Source: Hymenobacter canadensis
Lineage (GTDB): Bacteria; Bacteroidota; Bacteroidia; Cytophagales; Hymenobacteraceae
Length of the DNA stretch: 64,000 nt
Assembly: GCF_027359925.1 (NCBI RefSeq)
Contig: NZ_CP114767.1
Coordinates: forward strand, 310,001 to 374,000
Direction of reading: 5' to 3'
How positions within the stretch are numbered: the stretch's first letter is position 1; every line of letters begins with the position of its first letter. The notes beneath the pieces are model-generated. The model saw only the letters and a list, made by a program, of their open reading frames with translations. It was not told the origin of the DNA and searched no databases. The translations under genes and the position numbers were made by a program. Of this stretch, positions 59,807-64,000 are shown in pieces.

Positions 59807-60999
59807 GGTTGAAGGCGGGCTCGGGCGCGGCCACCGGGAGCAGCGTTCGGCGCTATGTCGGCAGGCTGCTCCCGATGGCTTTGCTGGGCATCCTGAATGC
59901 CTATGCTATGGGTTCCGGGCCCGCCCAAACGCCGGATTCGCGCTACTACCTGGCGGCAGCTCACAGCTGGGCCACCACCCGCCACCTGCTCAATCCGGAT
60001 GGCACGACCTACGTATTCTGGGGGCCGCTGTATCCGGTGCTGCTGGCTGCTGCTGGCGCAGTGCGTACGCCGGCTCTGGCGGTACCAATGCTGCATGCCG
60101 TGTGTCTGCTGGGGAGTTGGGCCGGCTGGACCTGGCTCAGCAGGAAGATGCTGGGCACGGATGCCGCCTGGCCGGCCGTGGTGCCGTGGGTGCTGGCGTT
60201 CAGCACACCGTGGCTGATGGCGGCTAAGTTTATCTGGGCGGAATCCGTGTTTCTGCTGCTGTTTACGGCGTATGCGGCGGCCCTGTACGGCTACCTGACG
60301 AGCCGGCAGCACCGCTGGCTGGTGCTGGCTACGGTAGCCGGGTTTTTGCTACCGCTGCAGCGTACTACCGGCCTGTTTCTGCTGGCCGGCACCGCCGTTG
60401 GGCTGCTGGTCGGCTATGGCTGGCAGCAGATGGGCCGGCGGCGGGGCATCCTGGTCTGGCACCTGCTGGCCAGCTTGTCGGGCGGCGTGGCTTGGCAGGC
60501 CTGGGTGGCCCGCTCGCAGCACGATGAGCCACTGGTGGTGTACGCCAAGGCTGCTTGGGGCCTGCAGCCGCTCAGCGACTTCAGCTTCGTGCTGACGCGC
60601 TGGGTGGTGCCGCTGCCAGTGCCTGCCGGCTCTGTGTCGTGGGGCTTCCTGCTGGCCGGCGCGGCACTGCTGGGGCTTCTCGTACTGGGGGCCGGCAATC
60701 TGGGGCGGTTCGGGTGGGTGCTGCTGATAACGGTGGCCACGTACATCGGCTGGCACGTGGTGGCGCACGTGCTGAGCCGCGGAGCCGCCGGCCTGCACGA
60801 TGGCGAACGATACGCCGGCGCGGTGTTCGGGCCGGTTGTGCTGCTGCTGTCTGGGGCTATTCGGGCGTTGGCGGGCCGGCATCCGCGCTGGCTGTTGGTG
60901 GTGCTGTTACTGTGGCTCATGTATCCGGCCGCCCGGGCGGTTCGCAACAGCCGTTTTCTACATCAGCTGCCAACTACTCTCGCTGCAGCCGCGGAATAG
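59803..60999 (+). CDS. Multi-pass membrane protein, GT-C glycosyltransferase-like
   Basis: A 398-residue protein with about ten hydrophobic segments. The first periplasmic loop has TPDSRYYLAAAHSWATTRH, an Asp/Arg-Tyr-Tyr motif seen in the ArnT/PMT and related GT-C enzymes. These use polyprenyl-phosphate sugars to modify lipids or proteins. The family members differ widely and the loop is short, so donor and acceptor are unknown. Translational overlap with fabD (ATGA) indicates coexpression, but no functional link is evident. Confidence 0.7.
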   Translation: MRLKAGSGAATGSSVRRYVGRLLPMALLGILNAYAMGSGPAQTPDSRYYLAAAHSWATTRHLLNPDGTTYVFWGPLYPVLLAAAGAVRTPALAVPMLHAVCLLGSWAGWTWLSRKMLGTDAAWPAVVPWVLAFSTPWLMAAKFIWAESVFLLLFTAYAAALYGYLTSRQHRWLVLATVAGFLLPLQRTTGLFLLAGTAVGLLVGYGWQQMGRRRGILVWHLLASLSGGVAWQAWVARSQHDEPLVVYAKAAWGLQPLSDFSFVLTRWVVPLPVPAGSVSWGFLLAGAALLGLLVLGAGNLGRFGWVLLITVATYIGWHVVAHVLSRGAAGLHDGERYAGAVFGPVVLLLSGAIRALAGRHPRWLLVVLLLWLMYPAARAVRNSRFLHQLPTTLAAAAE

Positions 61000-61041
61000 C
61001 ACTGCCAAAAAATGGTAGCCTGCAATGCCGGCATACGCTGG

Positions 61042-61521
61042 CTACTGCCGCTGCACCGGCAGCTTGTCGGGACACGCGGCCAGCAGCTCGGCTACCGTGC
61101 ACTGCAAGGTTGGGTGCCAGATTGCACTGGCAATTTCGGCCAAAGGCGCCAGCGCAAACCGGCGCTCCGGCAGGCGCGGATGCGGGATCTGCAAGTCCGG
61201 CAAGTCTACTATCTCCTGCCCGTAGAGCAGAATATCTACATCGAGGGTGCGGGCCCCCCAGCGCACCTCCCGCACCCGGCCGGCCTGCTGCTCGGTGGCC
61301 AAACACACCTGCAGCAGGTGAGTAGGGGAGAAGCTGGTCTGGATGCTGAGCGCCTGATTGAGAAACGGCGGCTGGTCTTCCACGCCCCAGGCGGCGGTTT
61401 CGTAGAGGCCGGAAGCGGCCACAACGGGGCCGGCTGCTTCGCTCAGATACTGTCTGGCTTCCTGCAGAATCGTGGCCCGGTCGCCGAGGTTGGAGCCGAG
61501 CAGGAGGTAGGCGATAGGCAT
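61042..61521 (-). CDS. folK: 2-amino-4-hydroxy-6-hydroxymethyldihydropteridine diphosphokinase FolK
   Basis: A 159-residue enzyme of folate synthesis. AYLLLGSNLGDR at the start, the signature RWGARTLDVDILLYG and PHPRLPERRFALAPLAEIA are diagnostic. It transfers pyrophosphate from ATP to the pterin. ATG 61521 is preferred to 61533 since homologues begin at the first strand. 15 nt downstream of the hydrolase gene, so they are co-transcribed. Confidence 0.95.
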   Translation of the reverse strand: MPIAYLLLGSNLGDRATILQEARQYLSEAAGPVVAASGLYETAAWGVEDQPPFLNQALSIQTSFSPTHLLQVCLATEQQAGRVREVRWGARTLDVDILLYGQEIVDLPDLQIPHPRLPERRFALAPLAEIASAIWHPTLQCTVAELLAACPDKLPVQRQ

Positions 61522-61536
61522 AACAGCTACCATGTA

Positions 61537-62403
61537 CTACAACACACGCCGCAGAAAATCCGCCGTGGCTTCGGCGGCCTGCAGCGCCTCCGCGGGTAGC
61601 TCCGCTTTCGGCCAGGGATGCGCGCCGCCAAAGTTGTGGGTGACATCGGGCAGCACCTGCAGCTCGGCCGTGGGCTTCCAGCTGTGCAACTCGTGGGCCC
61701 GCGCCAGGAGCACGGTTTCGTCCTGGTCGCCGTGCAGGATGAGCAGGGGCTGGCGCAGCTTGCGGCGCAGGTTGTGGCGGATGTCGAGGCGCAGGCGGTT
61801 CTGGTGGTAGTCTTCCACAATCTGGTAGTGCATGGGCAGCTGCTGACCGGTACGCGAGTTTTCCACGTGAAAAACGCCCTGCTGCTGCCACTGCTGCATC
61901 AGCGGCTCGGGCCAGCCCGGGTTGACGTTGCTGATGGCCGCCCACGTCACGACGGCGCGCACGCGGGCATCCTCGGCCGCCTTCAGCAGCACCAGCCCGC
62001 CGCCCCGGCTGTGCCCGATGAGGGCCAGGCGGGACAGGTCCATTTCGGCCGCGGGCACGGGCGTTTGCTCTTGCAGCAGGCAGTCGAGCAGCGCGCCGAT
62101 GTCGTCGAGCTCCAGGCTGAAATTATTTCGGCCGAAGGCTTCCAGGTCTTCCAGGTCGCCGGTGCCGCCCACCACGAGGCCATTGTGTGAGAGGTTGAGC
62201 TTCACGAACACAAAGCCCTGTTCGGCAAACCAATCGGCCAGCACGTTGAAGTGCCCCCAGTCCTTGAATCCCTTGAAGCCGTGCACAAACACTACTACCG
62301 GCTTGGGCTGCCCGTCGGGCATATAGCGGGCATCGGCCAGGAAAGGCCGGCTGTGGCGGGTGCAGGCGAGCGGAAAGTCGAGGCGAACAGGCGGCTGGGG
62401 CAT
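61537..62403 (-). CDS. Alpha/beta hydrolase (dienelactone hydrolase/peptidase-type)
   Basis: A 288-residue protein. VVVFVHGFKGFKDWG is the oxyanion-hole strand, GHSRGGG the nucleophile elbow (Ser), with catalytic Asp in HGDQDETV and His in VTHNFGG. ATG 62403 (MPQPPVRLDF) starts the fold; 33 upstream in-frame residues fall in the palindrome. No signal peptide. It is probably a carboxylester hydrolase; the substrate is unknown. Confidence 0.85.
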   Translation of the reverse strand: MPQPPVRLDFPLACTRHSRPFLADARYMPDGQPKPVVVFVHGFKGFKDWGHFNVLADWFAEQGFVFVKLNLSHNGLVVGGTGDLEDLEAFGRNNFSLELDDIGALLDCLLQEQTPVPAAEMDLSRLALIGHSRGGGLVLLKAAEDARVRAVVTWAAISNVNPGWPEPLMQQWQQQGVFHVENSRTGQQLPMHYQIVEDYHQNRLRLDIRHNLRRKLRQPLLILHGDQDETVLLARAHELHSWKPTAELQVLPDVTHNFGGAHPWPKAELPAEALQAAEATADFLRRVL

Positions 62404-62418
62404 GCAGCGAAGGTAAGC

Positions 62419-62573
62419 GGATTGGGGGAGTGTTGAATGGGCGGCCGGGTGAATGGCCAGTGTCTCAGACCGCCTCCCACTTGCAGCAATCCGGCAGTTC
62501 ACCTGTTTATTTGTTCAACACCACCCTAATCTGCCCATTCGGCCACCCATTCATCCAAAAATTGAACAATCCA
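62419..62573. repeat. Imperfect inverted repeat with GAATGGGCGG units between divergent genes
   Basis: 62419-62460 (GGATTG... TTGAATGGGCGGCCGG) and 62531-62573 (CTGCCCATTCGGCCACCC... CAATCC) are imperfect inverse copies. The region holds the starts of both divergent transcripts; TACCTTCG at 62576-62583 is a near match to the -7 element for the + gene. Confidence 0.5.
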
Positions 62574-62602
62574 CTTACCTTCGCAGCGCCCAAAATACCC
62601 GC

Positions 62603-63583
62603 ATGACCATAACGCTGGACCAGATACAGGCGCCTATTGCCGCCGAAATGACGGAATTCGAACAGAAATTCCGCGCGTCCATGCAGACCAAGCAACTGCT
62701 GCTGGACAAGATTATGGGCTATATCGTGAAGCGCAAGGGCAAGCAGATCCGGCCCATGTTCGTGTTCTTCACGGCCAAAATCAGCGGCGGCGACCCACTG
62801 CCGGAAGCCTCTTTCCGGGGCGCGGCCCTCATCGAGCTGCTGCACACGGCCACCCTCGTGCACGACGACGTGGTGGACGAAAGCAACTACCGGCGCGGTT
62901 TTTTCAGCATCAATGCCCTCTGGAAAAACAAGATTGCCGTGCTCGTCGGCGACTACCTGCTGAGCAAGGGGTTGCTGCTGAGCCTGGAAAACGACGACTA
63001 CGAGCTGCTCAAAATCGTGAGCAACGCCGTGAAGGAGCTCAGCGAAGGCGAACTGCTGCAGATTGAGAAGGCCCGCCGCCTCGATATTACCGAGGACGTG
63101 TACTTCGACATCATCCGCCAGAAAACGGCCTCGCTGATTGCCTCCTGCTGCGCCGTGGGCGCGGCCTCAGCCGGCGCCGATAAGGAAACCATCGAGCGGG
63201 CCCGCCTTTTCGGGGAGAAAGTAGGCATGGCTTTTCAGATCAAAGACGACCTGTTTGACTTCGGGACGGCCGAAATCGGCAAGCCGGTGGGCATCGACAT
63301 CAAGGAGAAAAAGATGACGCTGCCGCTCATCTACGCCCTCAGCCAGGCCGACTGGCTCACCAAGCGCCGCGTTATCTACAACGTGAAAAACAACGATGGC
63401 CGCAAAGACCGGGTGCAGGCCGTCATCGAGTTTGTGCAGCAGTCCGGTGGGCTCGATTACGCCATTAAGGTGATGGAGCGCTACCGCGACGAGGCGCTGG
63501 CCGTGCTGCACACGTTTCCGGCCTCGGCCTCGCGCACGTCGCTGGAGCAACTCATCAACTACACCATCGAGCGGAATCACTAA
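62603..63583 (+). CDS. Polyprenyl (octaprenyl/solanesyl) diphosphate synthase-like
   Basis: A 326-residue trans-isoprenyl diphosphate synthase. First Asp-rich motif LVHDDVVDES, second KDDLFDFG; KRKGKQIRPM binds IPP, and GDYLLSKGLLLS is the usual helix. Small residues stand before the first DDxxD (LIELLHTATL), consistent with a medium to long chain product used for menaquinone side chains. Geranylgeranyl diphosphate for CrtB is an alternative product. ATG 62603 starts the family N-terminus. Its TAA stop is the first codon of the next repeat. Confidence 0.9.
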   Translation: MTITLDQIQAPIAAEMTEFEQKFRASMQTKQLLLDKIMGYIVKRKGKQIRPMFVFFTAKISGGDPLPEASFRGAALIELLHTATLVHDDVVDESNYRRGFFSINALWKNKIAVLVGDYLLSKGLLLSLENDDYELLKIVSNAVKELSEGELLQIEKARRLDITEDVYFDIIRQKTASLIASCCAVGAASAGADKETIERARLFGEKVGMAFQIKDDLFDFGTAEIGKPVGIDIKEKKMTLPLIYALSQADWLTKRRVIYNVKNNDGRKDRVQAVIEFVQQSGGLDYAIKVMERYRDEALAVLHTFPASASRTSLEQLINYTIERNH

Positions 63584-63780
63584 TTGACCACGAATTAGCA
63601 CGAATTTAAGCGGATTTCACGGATTTTGTGGACGATTGATGTTCGTGTAAAACAAAAGAGGCTTGCCAACTGGCAAGCCTCTTTTGTTTGTAGTGCAAGT
63701 GGAAGTCAGGCGCCAGGAATCAGCGCCGTCCACAAAATCCGTGAAATCCGCTTAAATCCGTGCTAATCCGTGGTCAATTA
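63581..63780. repeat. 54-bp ACGGATT-type inverted repeat carrying both stop codons
   Basis: Arms 63581-63634 and 63727-63780 (TAATTGACCACG...TTTTGTGGACG and its inverse) differ at only two positions. The left arm starts with the stop codon of the polyprenyl synthase; the right arm ends with that of the - strand gene. The 63651 terminator is between the arms. Confidence 0.9.
63651..63688. terminator. Bidirectional terminator
   Basis: AACAAAAGAGGCTTGCC (63651-63667) pairs perfectly with GGCAAGCCTCTTTTGTT (63672-63688), 4-nt loop AACT. Confidence 0.9.
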
Positions 63781-63999
63781 GTGATTCAGTTGGTAGGACA
63801 CGCTACCGGGGGCTACTTCCGAAACGTCGAATTTTACGCCCTCGAAGGTGCTTTTGACGGTGATTTCGTGGGTCATGTCGCAGCCGGGGCACTTCACTTC
63901 TTCTTTTTCGTACTGGCCGTCGTCTTCCATGGAATTGGCTAGATGGTCGGGGGCGGGCACGCCGAGCGAGTCGGTGAAGACTTCGGTGTGGCACATGTT
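63778..63999 (-). CDS. Partial small protein with CPGC zinc-ribbon-like motif
   Basis: The frame is open to the right edge; ATG 63996 may be the real start or an internal Met. The visible part is acidic (MEDDGQYEKEEVKCPGCDM) and holds a CxxC pair (CPGC) plus a Cys near ATG. This could be half of a zinc ribbon. The end TFEGVKFDVSEVAPGSVSYQLNH is not recognised. Function unknown. Confidence 0.55.
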   Translation of the reverse strand, partial: NMCHTEVFTDSLGVPAPDHLANSMEDDGQYEKEEVKCPGCDMTHEITVKSTFEGVKFDVSEVAPGSVSYQLNH

Positions 64000-64000
64000 G

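Overview
The window reads as a chromosomal segment of a Bacteroidota species, most likely a pigmented Hymenobacter or close relative. Four things point there. Two secreted proteins carry type IX secretion (T9SS) C-terminal sorting domains, one of type A and one of type B. Promoters match the Bacteroidota TTG-N19/20-TAnnTTTG pattern rather than -35/-10 boxes. Shine-Dalgarno sites are weak and TTG/GTG starts are frequent. The DNA is visibly GC-rich. No prophage, integrase, insertion sequence, rRNA or CRISPR array was seen. The content is mostly core genome, with dense small palindromic repeats between genes.

Layout. 1-10.9 kb: the end of a T9SS-secreted protein, a secreted GH2 glycosidase, tRNA-Leu(CAA), hscB, a small monooxygenase-like gene, a SAM hydrolase, phoH, an acetyltransferase, comEC and an enoyl-CoA hydratase. 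11-19.7 kb: a carotenoid region with crtZ, a CarH-like B12-binding MerR regulator, an ECF sigma factor, crtI and crtB, then ispH and crtW. CrtB makes phytoene, CrtI desaturates it, and CrtW and CrtZ add keto and hydroxyl groups. A lycopene cyclase is not in the window. 20-22.8 kb: a TPR histidine kinase and a LytTR response regulator that converge and overlap at their 3' ends. 23.7-27.1 kb: a probable copper/heavy-metal outer-membrane locus (HMA protein, TonB receptor, HYC_CC_PP-type protein).

27.4-44.7 kb is the division and cell wall (dcw) cluster: mraZ-rsmH-ftsL-ftsI-murE-mraY-murD-ftsW-murG-murC-ftsQ-ftsA-ftsZ, all on the + strand. It has a well-formed promoter with three 10-bp-spaced candidate MraZ boxes at the front and a strong terminator after ftsZ. 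murF and ddl are absent. Palindromic repeats fill many of its junctions. murG has an extra low-GC N-terminal domain, and murC carries an in-frame palindromic insertion.

44.7-51.8 kb: two MauG-type di-haem proteins, a ClC-family transporter, an MbnP-type protein next to one of the MauG genes, a CDICGC outer-membrane protein and an FMN reductase. 51.9-55.5 kb: the succinate dehydrogenase operon sdhCAB on the - strand. 55.7-64 kb: a large T9SS type B cell-surface protein, fabD, a multi-pass membrane glycosyltransferase-like protein, folK, an alpha/beta hydrolase, a polyprenyl synthase and the end of a small zinc-ribbon-like gene at the right edge.

The most unusual themes are the MurG N-terminal fusion, repeat sequences incorporated into coding regions (crtI C-terminus, murC interior), and intergenic palindromes whose arms contain or abut the stop codons of the flanking genes.
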